Source: VFBF01 sp033764865
GTDB taxonomy: Bacteria > Pseudomonadota > Alphaproteobacteria > Caulobacterales > Aquidulcibacteraceae
Direction: 5' to 3'
Assembly: GCA_033764865.1 (NCBI GenBank)
Contig: JANRIM010000166.1
Span: forward strand, 1-41,336
Length of the DNA stretch: 41,336 nt
Shown: positions 7,248 to 14,992 of the stretch, piece after piece
How positions within the stretch are numbered: position 1 is the stretch's first letter
Layout: each line of letters begins with the position of its first letter
The notes under the pieces: generated by a model
What the model was told of the DNA's origin: nothing
Databases searched by the model: none
Seen by the model: the letters and a program-made list of their open reading frames with translations, nothing else
Program-made: the position numbers and the translations under genes

Positions 7248-7847
7248 ATGATCTGTTATCGCCTGATCGCGGCGACCGCCGCGGCGCTTGTCGCCGGATG
7301 CGCGCAGACCGCCGCGCCGCCCGTGCCGAAAACCTGCGCCGTGAGCGGCATCGACCGGGTCGGCGGGCCGGTGACGCTGGTGGACTCCACGGGCGCCGCC
7401 GTCACGCAGGCCGCCTTCGCCGACAAGCCCACGCTGCTTTACTTCGGCTTCGCCAACTGCCCCGACATCTGCCCCACGTCGCTGGTGACCGCCGCCGCCG
7501 CGCTCGGCGCCCGCAAACCCGACGCGCCGCCCCTCAACGTGGCGCTCGTCACGCTTGATCCCGAACGCGACACGCCCGAGCAGATGGCGCGCTACGTGGC
7601 CAACGACGCCTTTCCCCCGGGACTTGTGGGCCTGACGGGGACGGCCGAGCAGATCGACGCCGCCAAGGCCGCCTTCAAGGTCTACGGCCAGCGCCGGGAG
7701 GATCCGGGGTCTGCGGCCGATTACGTGATCGACCACTCCTCGCTGTTCTACCTGATGGACGCCGACTGGAAGCCCGCCGCGGTGTTCCCAAGCGACCTCG
7801 CGCCCGAGGCGATGGCCGCCTGCATCGATCACGCGCTCGCGGAGTAA
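7248..7847 (+). CDS. SCO1/SenC family copper chaperone lipoprotein
   Basis: This 199-aa protein has an N-terminal signal with a lipobox ending at Cys18 (ALVAGC), then a thioredoxin-like SCO domain. The copper ligands are all present: Cys71-x3-Cys75 in FANCPDICP and His163 in VIDHSSLFYL. The DPERDTPEQM loop is conserved. SCO proteins sit on the periplasmic face of the inner membrane and deliver copper to the CuA site of cytochrome c oxidase. In Rhodobacter, senC is next to regA and divergent from regB; here it is divergent from regB with one gene between, which supports the assignment. No strong ribosome-binding site precedes the ATG. Confidence 0.93.
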   Translation: MICYRLIAATAAALVAGCAQTAAPPVPKTCAVSGIDRVGGPVTLVDSTGAAVTQAAFADKPTLLYFGFANCPDICPTSLVTAAAALGARKPDAPPLNVALVTLDPERDTPEQMARYVANDAFPPGLVGLTGTAEQIDAAKAAFKVYGQRREDPGSAADYVIDHSSLFYLMDADWKPAAVFPSDLAPEAMAACIDHALAE

Positions 7848-7987
7848 CGCGCCGGGCGCCGTTCCGCGGGGGCATGTGCGCCGCGCGCGAAAACGCTTTG
7901 CGCCCCATGGTTAACCGGCGTCTCCTCATGCGGCGGGCCCAGCGTGCGTCAGGGAACCTTCCGGCGCCCCGGGCGTGCTTAACGGGT

Positions 7988-8016
7988 TTGCAACAGGTAT
8001 TGCGCACACCTAAACA
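7988..8016 (+). promoter_or_regulatory. Candidate phaZ promoter
   Basis: In the 214-bp gap before the depolymerase gene, TTGCAA (7988-7993) and TAAACA (8011-8016) are 17 bp apart. The -10 match is weak. The rest of the gap (7848-7987) shows no ORF or clear hairpin. Confidence 0.3.
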
Positions 8017-8061
8017 CGTGCGGGATTTGGCGGCGCAGCACGCGCCGGGGCCGGGAACGCG

Positions 8062-9354
8062 ATGCTCTACTCGATCTACGAAATGACTCACCTGGCCGTG
8101 GCGCCCATGCGGGCGGCGGCCATGGCGCAGTCGGCGCTGCTGCGGTCGCCGCTCAACCCCGTCAGCGACGCGGGCTGGGTGAAATCCATGACCGCGGCCA
8201 CGGACGTCTTCGAATCCGTCACGCGCCGCTACCGCAAGCCGGACTGGCAGCTGCCCTCCACGCGCGTGAACGCGGTGGAGGTGGATGTGACGCCGCGCAC
8301 CGTCTGGTCCTCCACGTGGTGCAACCTCGTGCACTTCGAACGCGACGGCGTGCAGCTGCACCGCGCGCGGGGCGACCGCGTCGATCCCGCCGTGCTGCTG
8401 GTGGCGCCGCTGTCGGGCCACTACGCCACGCTGCTGCGCGGCACGGTGGAGGCGTTCCTGCCGGATCACGAGGTGTTCATCACCGATTGGGCGGACGCGC
8501 GGATGGCGCCGGTGTTCGCCGGTCGCTTCGATTTCAACGACTTCATCGACCACATCATGGTGATGCTGCGCCAGATCGGGCCCGGCGCGCACGTGGTGGG
8601 CGTATGTCAGCCGGGGCCGGCGGTGCTCGCCGCCGTGGCGCTGATGTCGGAGGACGGCGACGAGTGCCTCCCCGCGGGCATGACGTTCATGGGCTCGCCC
8701 ATCGACGCGCGCAAATCCCCCACCGTGCCCAACAAGCTCGCCGAGGAACGTCCGTTCTCGTGGTTCGAGCAGAACATGATCCACACGGTGCCGCCCATGT
8801 ATCCCGGCGCGTTCCGGCGCGTGTATCCGGGCTTCGTGCAGCTGGCCAGTTTCATGGGGATGAACTGGTCTTCGCACGTTGACGCCCATTACGACTACTT
8901 CAAGAATCTCACCAAGGGCGATGACGACAGCGCCGAGAAGCATCGCCGGTTCTACGATGAGTACCTCTCCGTCCTCGATCTCACCGAGGAGTTCTACCTC
9001 CAGACCATCCGCGACGTGTTCCAGGAGCATCTGCTGCCGCGCGGCCTGCTCAAGCACCGCGGCCGCACCGTGAGCCCGGACTCGATCCGCCGCGTGGCGC
9101 TGATGACGGTGGAAGGGGAGTTCGACGACATCTCCGGCATCGGCCAGACGCAGGCCGCGCACGATCTGTGCGGCAACATCCCCGTGGCCATGCGCATCGA
9201 TCACCTGCAAGCGGGCGTGGGCCATTACGGCGTGTTCAACGGCAGCCGCTTCCGCACCGAGATCTATCCGCGCATGCGCGAGTTCATACGCACCCATCAG
9301 ACCACGCGGGCCCCGTCACGACGGCGCCTGCGCGCCAAGGCGGACGCGGCCTAG
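8062..9354 (+). CDS. phaZ: Intracellular polyhydroxybutyrate depolymerase
   Basis: This 430-aa protein is an intracellular PHB depolymerase of the PhaZ/PhaZ1 type, which mobilises native PHB granules when carbon is short. The catalytic Cys182 lies in GVCQPGPAVL, as in the Cys-nucleophile intracellular enzymes (Cys183 in Cupriavidus). The Asp is probably in EGEFDDISG and the His in GVGHYGVFNG near the C-terminus. The family signatures LLVAPLSGHYATLLRGTV and VFITDWADAR are intact. No signal peptide is present, fitting a cytoplasmic, granule-associated enzyme. A basic tail of about 20 residues (RAPSRRRLRAK) follows the conserved core. The next gene, a metalloprotease, starts 4 bp after the stop. 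Confidence 0.95.
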   Translation: MLYSIYEMTHLAVAPMRAAAMAQSALLRSPLNPVSDAGWVKSMTAATDVFESVTRRYRKPDWQLPSTRVNAVEVDVTPRTVWSSTWCNLVHFERDGVQLHRARGDRVDPAVLLVAPLSGHYATLLRGTVEAFLPDHEVFITDWADARMAPVFAGRFDFNDFIDHIMVMLRQIGPGAHVVGVCQPGPAVLAAVALMSEDGDECLPAGMTFMGSPIDARKSPTVPNKLAEERPFSWFEQNMIHTVPPMYPGAFRRVYPGFVQLASFMGMNWSSHVDAHYDYFKNLTKGDDDSAEKHRRFYDEYLSVLDLTEEFYLQTIRDVFQEHLLPRGLLKHRGRTVSPDSIRRVALMTVEGEFDDISGIGQTQAAHDLCGNIPVAMRIDHLQAGVGHYGVFNGSRFRTEIYPRMREFIRTHQTTRAPSRRRLRAKADAA

Positions 9355-9358
9355 CCGG

Positions 9359-10174
9359 ATGGCTGCGCGCGCCGCCAAATCGCCCGCTGCGCGTCCACCG
9401 ACGCGGTCGCCGGCGCGACCCGCAGCAAAGACGGCGCCCAAGCCTTCGCCCGCGTTGCCCCAGTCCATCGAGTTGATCGACGGGCGCATCGTGCCGTTGC
9501 GGGTGATCGTCAATCCGCGCGCGCGCCACATCAGCCTTCGGCTCGACTCCGCCCGGCGCGAGGCTGTGGCGGTGGCGCCCAGCCAGCGGCTCGCGCCCAA
9601 GGCGGCGGCCTTCGCGATCGATCGCGCGGGCTGGATCCAGGCGCATCTCGCCCGCCTGCCCATCGCCATCCCGCTGACGCCCGGCGCTGTCATCCCGCTG
9701 CGCGGCGCGCCGCACAGGCTGGTGATGACGAAGGGCCGTGCGCCCGCGCGCATCGAAGGGGGGGCTTCGCCGCAGATCGTCATCGGCGCGCCCGACGCGG
9801 AGACGTTCGCCGCGCGTGCGCGCCGCTTCCTCGCCGCGGAGGCCAAGCGTGACCTGACGGCGGCGGTGGCGATGCACGCCCGCACGCTCAAGGTGGCGTG
9901 GAAAAGCATCACCGTGAAGGACACCACGAGCCGCTGGGGCTCCTGCAACAGCGACGGCGCGCTGTGTTTCTCCTGGCGCGTCGTGCTGGCCCCGCCGGCG
10001 ATCCTCAACTACCTCGCCGCGCACGAGACAGCGCACCTGCGTGAGCTCAATCACTCCAAGCGCTTCTGGGCGCATGTGGCGCGCTGCATGCCGGAGTTCG
10101 AGAAGGCCGAGGCCTGGTTGCGCAAGCACGGCGCAAGCCTTCACGCCGTAGGCCCCAAAACCCCCTCGCTCTGA
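9359..10174 (+). CDS. YgjP/WLM-like (DUF45) zinc metallopeptidase
   Basis: This 271-aa protein is a YgjP-type peptidase. After a Pro/Ala/Lys-rich N-terminal region (residues 1-35, probably disordered) comes the conserved core with KDTTSRWGSCNSDG and LNYLAAHETAHLRELNHSKRFW. HETAH supplies the HExxH zinc ligands and catalytic Glu, and the downstream NHSKxFW is diagnostic. It is cytoplasmic; its natural substrate is unknown. Its start is 4 bp after the phaZ stop, so the two are almost certainly co-transcribed. The basic, proline-rich N-terminus may be shorter if a downstream start is used. Confidence 0.9.
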   Translation: MAARAAKSPAARPPTRSPARPAAKTAPKPSPALPQSIELIDGRIVPLRVIVNPRARHISLRLDSARREAVAVAPSQRLAPKAAAFAIDRAGWIQAHLARLPIAIPLTPGAVIPLRGAPHRLVMTKGRAPARIEGGASPQIVIGAPDAETFAARARRFLAAEAKRDLTAAVAMHARTLKVAWKSITVKDTTSRWGSCNSDGALCFSWRVVLAPPAILNYLAAHETAHLRELNHSKRFWAHVARCMPEFEKAEAWLRKHGASLHAVGPKTPSL

Positions 10175-10180
10175 CGCCGT

Positions 10181-10196
10181 CGCCCGCGTGCGGGCG
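10181..10196. terminator. Possible convergent transcription stop hairpin
   Basis: CGCCCGC and GCGGGCG form a perfect 7-bp inverted repeat with a 2-bp centre between the convergent metalloprotease and PBP genes. There is no T-run on either side, so intrinsic termination is uncertain. Confidence 0.3.
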
Positions 10197-10207
10197 GTGC
10201 AAACGCC

Positions 10208-12550
10208 TTAGCCTTCCGGCCCGTCGAGGCTCGGCGCCTGCTCCGAAGCGGGGACGGATCCGTTGGGGATCAGCAGCGGCGCGCCCACGGGTTGCACCGC
10301 GCCCGGCACGGCGTTGGGATCGGTGGCGGCGGTGATGCTCGGTTCAGGCAGGTAGTCTTCCGGCTTCGGCATCAGGAGCGGCGTGGGCGGCGCATCGCGC
10401 AGCGCCACGACCATGTAGTCCCGCCAGATCTGGGCGGGGATGGAGCCGCCGGTGACCTTCTTCGTGGTCTGGAAATTGTCGTTGCCGACCCATACGCCCG
10501 TGGTGATGCCGGACGTGAAGCCCACGAACCACGCGTCGCGGTAATCGTTGCCCGTGCCGGTCTTGCCGCCGATCTGGCGGCCCTGGATGCGGGCGCGGGT
10601 GCCGGTGCCGGCCTCCACGACGCGGCTCATCAGGTAGTTCATGGAGCGCAGGGTGCGGTCGTCGATCACGCGCTCGGCGGATGCCTCGGTGGGGCGCCAC
10701 GTCCAGATCGTGTTCCCGCTGGCGCGACGCACGCGGGCCACGCCGTGCGGCTCGATGCGGAAGCCTCCGCTGGCCATCGCGCCGTACGCCTGCGTCATCT
10801 CGATGAGGGGCAGCTCCTGTGCGCCGAGCGCCAGCGAGCGGTAGTTGTGCAGGCGGGTGCGCACGCCGAGGCGGCGCGCGGTGTCGATGATGGCGTCCCC
10901 GCCCACTTCGTTGGCGACCTTGATGGCCACCATGTTCATGGACTTGGCGAACGCCTGCGCCAGCGTGGCCGGACCGAAGTATTCGTCCTCGTAGTTGCCC
11001 GGCGCCCAGTCGCCGATCACCACCGGCTCGTCCACGCGCACGGTGTAGGGCGAGAACTCGGGACGCTCCATCGCGGCCATGTAGATGAAATACTTGAACG
11101 AGGAGCCCGGCTGGCGGCGCGCCTGGGTGGTGCGGTTGAACTGGCTGTCGGTGTAGCTGCGCCCGCCCACCATCGCTCGCACGCCGCCCTGCGCATCGAG
11201 CGACAACAGCGCGCCCTGGCTCACGCCCATCTTGGCGCCCTGGTCGTCCAGTTCCGTCACCATGGCCCGCTCGGCGGCGCGCTGGGCTTCGAGGTCGAGC
11301 GTCGTCTCCACGATGAAATCGTCGCGCTGGTCGCTGATGATCTGGTTCAGCAGCGGGTCGATCCAGTCACGGAAGTAGCCCAGGTTGCCGCCGGGGTTGC
11401 GCCGGCTGATGGGCAGGCTTGCGGCGGCGGCGGCGTCGCGCTCGGCCTGGGTGATGAACTCCTCGGCCACCATGGCGTTCAGCACCACCAGCGCGCGGGC
11501 CTTGGCGGACGTGTCCTCGATGGCGGGGTTCATGCGCGACGGCGCCTTGAGCAGCCCCGCCAGCAGCGCGGACTCTCCAAGCGAAAGCTCCCGCGCCGGC
11601 TTGTCGAAATAGCGCTCGGAGGCCGCCTCGATGCCCCACGCCCCGGCGCCGAAGTAGACCCGGGAGAGGTAGAGCGCGAGGATCTCCTCCTTGGTGAACT
11701 TGCTCTCCAGCCACAGCGCCATGGCCACCTCTTGCGCCTTGCGGCGGAAGGTGCGCTCGTTGGTGAGGAAGAGGTTTTTCGCCAGCTGCTGGGTGAGGGT
11801 GGACCCGCCCTGCACCACGCGGCCGGAGCGGAAGTTCTGGAACACCGCCCGCGTCAGCCCTTCCACGTCCACCCCGGGGTGGTCGTAGAAACGGCGATCC
11901 TCGATGGCGATGACGGCTTCGGCCACGTGCTCGGGCAAGGTGTCGAGCGCCACCGGCGGGGCGTTCTGGGCGCCTTCGCGCAACAGCACGCGGCCGTACC
12001 GATCCTGGAAGGTGATGGAGGGGCTCTGGCGCGCCTCCCACAGGTCGTCAGTGGAGGGCATCCCCCACGTGACGTAGACGAAGAAGCCCACCACGGCCGC
12101 CATCAGGCCGCCGAAACTCCACCCCGCCACGGCGGCGAGGCTGCCCCACGTGAACGGGCGCGCGGCCCGCGGCGCGCCGGGCGGCCTCGGCCTGGTCGCC
12201 GCCACCGCCCGTTCGCGCATGGTCACGCCGAAGGCGCGGGCATTCTCCGCGACGAGCCTGACGCTCGCGCGGGTCAGCCGGGCGGTGAACCGCCCCATGT
12301 CCGTCGCGAGGGAGGTCGCGCGTCGCCACGTATCCGCCGTCGCACCGGCCGCCGCCGCCAGCGCGGCGCGAGCGCGGTCCGCCAGCGCGGGGGCTTGCGC
12401 CGACGCGTCCAGACGCCACTCGCCATCGTCCGCCGCGCCCGCAGGAGCGGCAGGGTCCGGCGCGCGGACGCCCGGCGAGGGATCCTGCGGCGCAGCGCCC
12501 TTGGCGCCGCCCGGGGAATCCTCCTCCGGGATATCAGTCGGGTCAGCCAC
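10208..12550 (-). CDS. Class A penicillin-binding protein (bifunctional transglycosylase/transpeptidase)
   Basis: This 780-aa PBP1 builds and crosslinks peptidoglycan. It has a long cytoplasmic N-terminus (about residues 1-135, Pro/Ala/Asp-rich then helical and basic) and a single transmembrane helix at about 138-161. A GT51 domain follows with catalytic Glu217 in IEDRRFYDHPG and GGSTLTQQLAKN. The transpeptidase domain has Ser483-x2-Lys486 (GSSFK), Ser537-x-Asn539 and Lys663-Thr-Gly. All catalytic motifs are intact. It starts with GTG at 12550 behind AAGGGGA. The N-terminal extension is longer than in E. coli PBP1a and may bind cytoplasmic partners. It is divergent from the Bax-inhibitor gene. 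PBP1a/1c subclass not assigned. Confidence 0.95.
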   Translation of the reverse strand: MADPTDIPEEDSPGGAKGAAPQDPSPGVRAPDPAAPAGAADDGEWRLDASAQAPALADRARAALAAAAGATADTWRRATSLATDMGRFTARLTRASVRLVAENARAFGVTMRERAVAATRPRPPGAPRAARPFTWGSLAAVAGWSFGGLMAAVVGFFVYVTWGMPSTDDLWEARQSPSITFQDRYGRVLLREGAQNAPPVALDTLPEHVAEAVIAIEDRRFYDHPGVDVEGLTRAVFQNFRSGRVVQGGSTLTQQLAKNLFLTNERTFRRKAQEVAMALWLESKFTKEEILALYLSRVYFGAGAWGIEAASERYFDKPARELSLGESALLAGLLKAPSRMNPAIEDTSAKARALVVLNAMVAEEFITQAERDAAAAASLPISRRNPGGNLGYFRDWIDPLLNQIISDQRDDFIVETTLDLEAQRAAERAMVTELDDQGAKMGVSQGALLSLDAQGGVRAMVGGRSYTDSQFNRTTQARRQPGSSFKYFIYMAAMERPEFSPYTVRVDEPVVIGDWAPGNYEDEYFGPATLAQAFAKSMNMVAIKVANEVGGDAIIDTARRLGVRTRLHNYRSLALGAQELPLIEMTQAYGAMASGGFRIEPHGVARVRRASGNTIWTWRPTEASAERVIDDRTLRSMNYLMSRVVEAGTGTRARIQGRQIGGKTGTGNDYRDAWFVGFTSGITTGVWVGNDNFQTTKKVTGGSIPAQIWRDYMVVALRDAPPTPLLMPKPEDYLPEPSITAATDPNAVPGAVQPVGAPLLIPNGSVPASEQAPSLDGPEG

Positions 12551-12671
12551 CCGGATCCCCTTAGCGATTCGTTACGACACGCAGTTTACGGCCCTCGCGC
12601 CCGGGGGGAAAGCGGGTCCTGCTGCAGACGCCCCGATGCTCACGGGTGCGTTACCTCAGGCCTTGGGGCGC

Positions 12672-12700
12672 TTGCCGCAGCGGCGCGCGATCTCCATATT
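12672..12700 (+). promoter_or_regulatory. Candidate promoter of the Bax inhibitor-1 family gene
   Basis: TTGCCG (12672-12677) and CATATT (12695-12700) are separated by 17 bp, giving a leader of about 40 nt before the AAGGAGG and ATG. Each hexamer matches four of six consensus bases. It lies in the 197-bp divergent region shared with the PBP gene. Confidence 0.45.
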
Positions 12701-12747
12701 CCCGACAACGCCCGACTTCCAGATTCGGGTGCAAGGAGGCAGTTCCC

Positions 12748-13485
12748 ATGAATGACTATCTGCGACAGCAGGCGGGGTCGATCCCGGCCGGTCGCGCGGA
12801 CATGGCGGTGGACGCCGGCCTGAGGTCTTTCATGCTGGGCGTCTACAACAAGATGGCGCTCGGCCTGGTGATCTCTGCGGCGCTGGCCTATGCGGCCGCC
12901 ACGATCGAGCCGCTGCGCGCGCTGATCTTCGGCACCCCGCTGATGTACGTGGTGATGTTCGGCCCGCTGGCGATCCTGCTGGTGTCGATGTTCACCATGA
13001 AGAACCCGTCCCCGACGGGCGCCAATCTGCTTTACTGGTCGCTGGTGTTCCTGATCGGCCTGGGCCTCGGCGCCACGCTGATGGTCTATGGCGCGCGCCC
13101 CGGCGGCATGATGGACATCGCCAAGGCGTTCTTCATCACCTCGGCGGCGTTCGGCGCGCTCAGCCTGTGGGGCTACACCACGAAGAAGGACCTGTCCGGC
13201 TGGGGCACGTTCCTGATCATGGGCATGTTCGGCCTGATCCTCGCGTCGATCGTGAACATGTTCATGCAGTCGTCGGCGTTCTCGTTCCTGATCAGCGTCG
13301 TGGGCGTGCTGCTGTTCTCGGCGATCACCGCCTGGGAAACGCAGTCCCTCAAGTACCAGTACTACCAGGTGGCGGGCGACGCCCGCTCGATGGCGGTGGC
13401 GACGACGTACGGGGCGCTGAACCTGTACATCACCTTCATCAACCTGTTCCGCATGATCCTCTCGCTGATCTCCTCGCGGGAATAG
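12748..13485 (+). CDS. Bax inhibitor-1/YccA family membrane protein
   Basis: This 245-aa protein has seven predicted transmembrane helices after a short hydrophilic N-terminus (MNDYLRQQAGS). It has typical UPF0005/BI-1 features: FMLGVYNKMALGLVISAALAY at the first helix and AITAWETQSLKY before the last. Bacterial members such as YbhL, YccA and BsYetJ act as pH-sensitive Ca2+ leak channels or FtsH inhibitors; which applies here is unknown. The start at 12748 follows an AAGGAGG. A strong intrinsic terminator sits 26 bp after the stop, so it is probably monocistronic. Confidence 0.92.
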   Translation: MNDYLRQQAGSIPAGRADMAVDAGLRSFMLGVYNKMALGLVISAALAYAAATIEPLRALIFGTPLMYVVMFGPLAILLVSMFTMKNPSPTGANLLYWSLVFLIGLGLGATLMVYGARPGGMMDIAKAFFITSAAFGALSLWGYTTKKDLSGWGTFLIMGMFGLILASIVNMFMQSSAFSFLISVVGVLLFSAITAWETQSLKYQYYQVAGDARSMAVATTYGALNLYITFINLFRMILSLISSRE

Positions 13486-13510
13486 GCGGGCGGTAAGCCT
13501 GACAAGCAGG

Positions 13511-13544
13511 ACGCCCCGGTCTCATGACCGGGGCGTTTTGTTTT
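13511..13544 (+). terminator. Strong Rho-independent terminator
   Basis: CGCCCCGGTC and GACCGGGGCG form a perfect 10-bp stem (11 with the flanking A-T pair) around a TCAT loop, followed by TTTTGTTTT. It ends the Bax-inhibitor transcript and lies 28 bp from the end of the convergent DUF2794 gene. Confidence 0.92.
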
Positions 13545-13571
13545 GTCTCGGGCGCTCCTGCCTGGCCGATC

Positions 13572-13922
13572 CTAGTCGTCGGCCACGAGCGCGAATCGCT
13601 TGCGGTCGAAAAATCGCAGCACGGCCGCCAGGTCGTGGCCGCGCTTCAGCACCAGGCCATGCCCGGAGAGCAGCGACCACTCCCCCTGCTTGCGCGCCAG
13701 TTCCGGCTTCTTTTCAATCATGTAGAGAGGCGACTCACTGGCGCGCCGATAGATGGAGAACAGCGCCCGGTCCGCCAGGCCGTCCATCGCGTAGTCCCGC
13801 CATTCGCCGGCCGCGACGCCGCGCCCGTAGGCGGACAGGATCAGAAGGAGTTCCCGCCGGGCGAAGAAAACCTTCGGCTGCGGCAGGGAGTGCGCAAGAT
13901 CTGTGGATGACGTTGGCGCCAA
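13572..13922 (-). CDS. DUF2794 domain-containing protein
   Basis: This 116-aa protein matches the alphaproteobacterial DUF2794 family: VFFARRELLLILSAYGRGVA, EWRDYAMDGLADRALFSIYR, then EKKPELARKQGEW and LVLKRGHDLAAVLRFFDRKR. It is soluble, with no function known. The best start is TTG at 13922, behind AAAAGG with 7-nt spacing; no in-frame ATG lies upstream. An overlapping ATG at 13938 is in another frame. Confidence 0.88.
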   Translation of the reverse strand: MAPTSSTDLAHSLPQPKVFFARRELLLILSAYGRGVAAGEWRDYAMDGLADRALFSIYRRASESPLYMIEKKPELARKQGEWSLLSGHGLVLKRGHDLAAVLRFFDRKRFALVADD

Positions 13923-14029
13923 AGGTGAGCCTTTTCAATGACCTGACAATTACTCACAGCCCGCGATGGTATTTTGGGCGAAGATTACGAATTTCTGCCT
14001 TGAACCCGCCTTGGGCCCGGGTGAACGTA

Positions 14030-14165
14030 GCGTCGGTCGGTTGATCGGGGAATGGCCTTGTCGGTCAGATTCCATCAGCCCCCCCAGCCCCCTGACAGGC
14101 GGCGCTAAACTCTGAGCAACCGACCAACCGGAAAGCCGGCCCGCAAGGGTCGGCTTTCTTGCTTT
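14030..14165 (+). ncRNA. Candidate structured small RNA or leader RNA
   Basis: GGTCGGTTG (14035-14043) pairs perfectly with CAACCGACC (14117-14125), closing a 73-nt domain. Inside it GCCT-T-GTC (14056-14063) can pair with GACAGGC (14094-14100), and GGAAT (14049-14053) with ATTCC (14069-14073). Six nt after the closing stem comes an intrinsic terminator. A possible -35, TTGAAC, lies at 14000-14005, but the -10 is unclear. The layout fits a trans-acting sRNA or a 5' leader attenuator for the SDR gene whose ATG is 90 nt further on. I found no match to SRP RNA, tmRNA, 6S RNA or the common riboswitch cores I know. Confidence 0.45.
14131..14165 (+). terminator. Rho-independent terminator with GNRA tetraloop
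   Basis: GAAAGCCGGCCC and GGGTCGGCTTTC form a 12-bp stem (one G-T pair) capped by GCAA, followed by TTGCTTT. The T-tail is interrupted, but the stem is very stable. It terminates plus-strand transcription from within the gap, or attenuates the SDR gene. Confidence 0.7.
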
Positions 14166-14203
14166 AGGGTTTCGTGGTTCCTCGCGCCCAAGGCGCAGGG
14201 TCA

Positions 14204-14235
14204 CAGGCGATGACCCAAGCAGGCGATGACCCAAG
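14204..14235. repeat. Perfect tandem duplication of a 16-bp unit
   Basis: CAGGCGATGACCCAAG occurs twice head to tail (14204-14219 and 14220-14235). It lies 19 bp ahead of the SDR start codon, just before its GGGAGG ribosome-binding site. Sixteen bp is not a multiple of three, so it would shift any reading frame through it; this supports the downstream ATG at 14255 as the start. Confidence 0.9.
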
Positions 14236-14254
14236 ACAGCGGGAGGCGACGGGC

Positions 14255-14992
14255 ATGGGCGACCGGCTGGCAGGCAGGACGGCGATCGTCACGGGGGCCG
14301 CATCGGGCATCGGCGCAGCCAGCGCGCGCCTGTTCGCTGCGGAAGGCGCGCACGTTGTGGCGGTGGACCGGCCAGGGGCCTTCGTCGACGCGCCGCCGGC
14401 GGGCGTGGTGGCGCTGGAGGCGGACGTCACCGGCGCGGACGCGCCCGAGACCATCGTGGCTGCGGCCATGGCGACGGGACGCCTCGACATCCTGTTCAAC
14501 AACGCCGGCGTCGCCGGCGCCGTGCTGGCGGCCAACCTAACGGACGCGGAGTGGGACCGGGTGTTCGACGTGAACATCCGCGCCGTCTTCCGGCTCTGCC
14601 GCGCGGCGATTTCGCATCTCGTGCAGTCCCCCGCGGGCCGCATCATCTCCACGGCCTCGGTGATGGCGGAGGGCACGGACTACGGTCTGGCGGCGTACTG
14701 CGCCTCCAAGGCGGGCGTGGCGGGTCTCACGCGCACGCTGGCGCTGGAACTGGGCAAGCACGGCGTCACCGCCAACTACCTGATGCCCGGCGCCATCCGC
14801 ACCGGCATGACGGGCCCACTCTGGGACGCGCGCCCGGACGTCGCCGACATCTGGGCGAAGAAGGCGGTGCTGCGGCGGCTGGGGGAACCCATCGACCTCG
14901 CGCGCGCGGCGTTGTTCCTGGCCTCCGACGACGCGGGCTTCGTGACGGGCCAGGGGCTGGCGGTGGATGGCGGGCTGACGCTCAGGGTGTGA
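14255..14992 (+). CDS. Short-chain dehydrogenase/reductase (FabG-like)
   Basis: This 245-aa classical SDR has TGAASGIG at residues 13-20 (cofactor), NNAG at 82-85, Ser135 and Tyr148-x3-Lys152 (YCASK), with the C-terminal DDAGFVTGQGLAVDGG common to the family. Asp38 after the second strand (VVAVDRP) suggests NAD rather than NADP preference. The substrate is unknown. The ATG at 14255 was chosen because GGGAGG lies 8 nt upstream and homologues start at this point; an upstream frame to 14174 runs through the tandem duplication. It is 93 bp ahead of the ABC operon on the same strand. Confidence 0.93.
   Translation: MGDRLAGRTAIVTGAASGIGAASARLFAAEGAHVVAVDRPGAFVDAPPAGVVALEADVTGADAPETIVAAAMATGRLDILFNNAGVAGAVLAANLTDAEWDRVFDVNIRAVFRLCRAAISHLVQSPAGRIISTASVMAEGTDYGLAAYCASKAGVAGLTRTLALELGKHGVTANYLMPGAIRTGMTGPLWDARPDVADIWAKKAVLRRLGEPIDLARAALFLASDDAGFVTGQGLAVDGGLTLRV

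Larger units (their letters stand above)
13923..14254. other. 332-bp intergenic region, the only gap over 300 bp
   Basis: No ORF with coding character is seen here. The left 100 bp are less GC-rich than the surroundings and would hold the DUF2794 promoter (minus). The middle holds a candidate structured RNA with its own terminator. The right end holds a 16-bp tandem duplication just ahead of the SDR gene. Confidence 0.6.

Noticed and set aside
7675..9297. 540-codon minus-strand frame opposite phaZ
   Set aside because: It is a high-GC shadow of phaZ and the SCO gene, with no family pattern.
10292..12751. 819-codon plus-strand open frame
   Set aside because: It lies opposite the intact PBP gene, whose catalytic motifs all match; the product is His/Arg/Gly-rich with no domain.
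14030..14165. Known RNA such as SRP RNA, tmRNA, 6S RNA or a common riboswitch
   Set aside because: The SRP GGAAG/AGCAG core, a tmRNA tRNA-like end, the 6S bubble layout, and TPP, cobalamin or FMN core sequences are all missing. It is kept only as an unassigned candidate.
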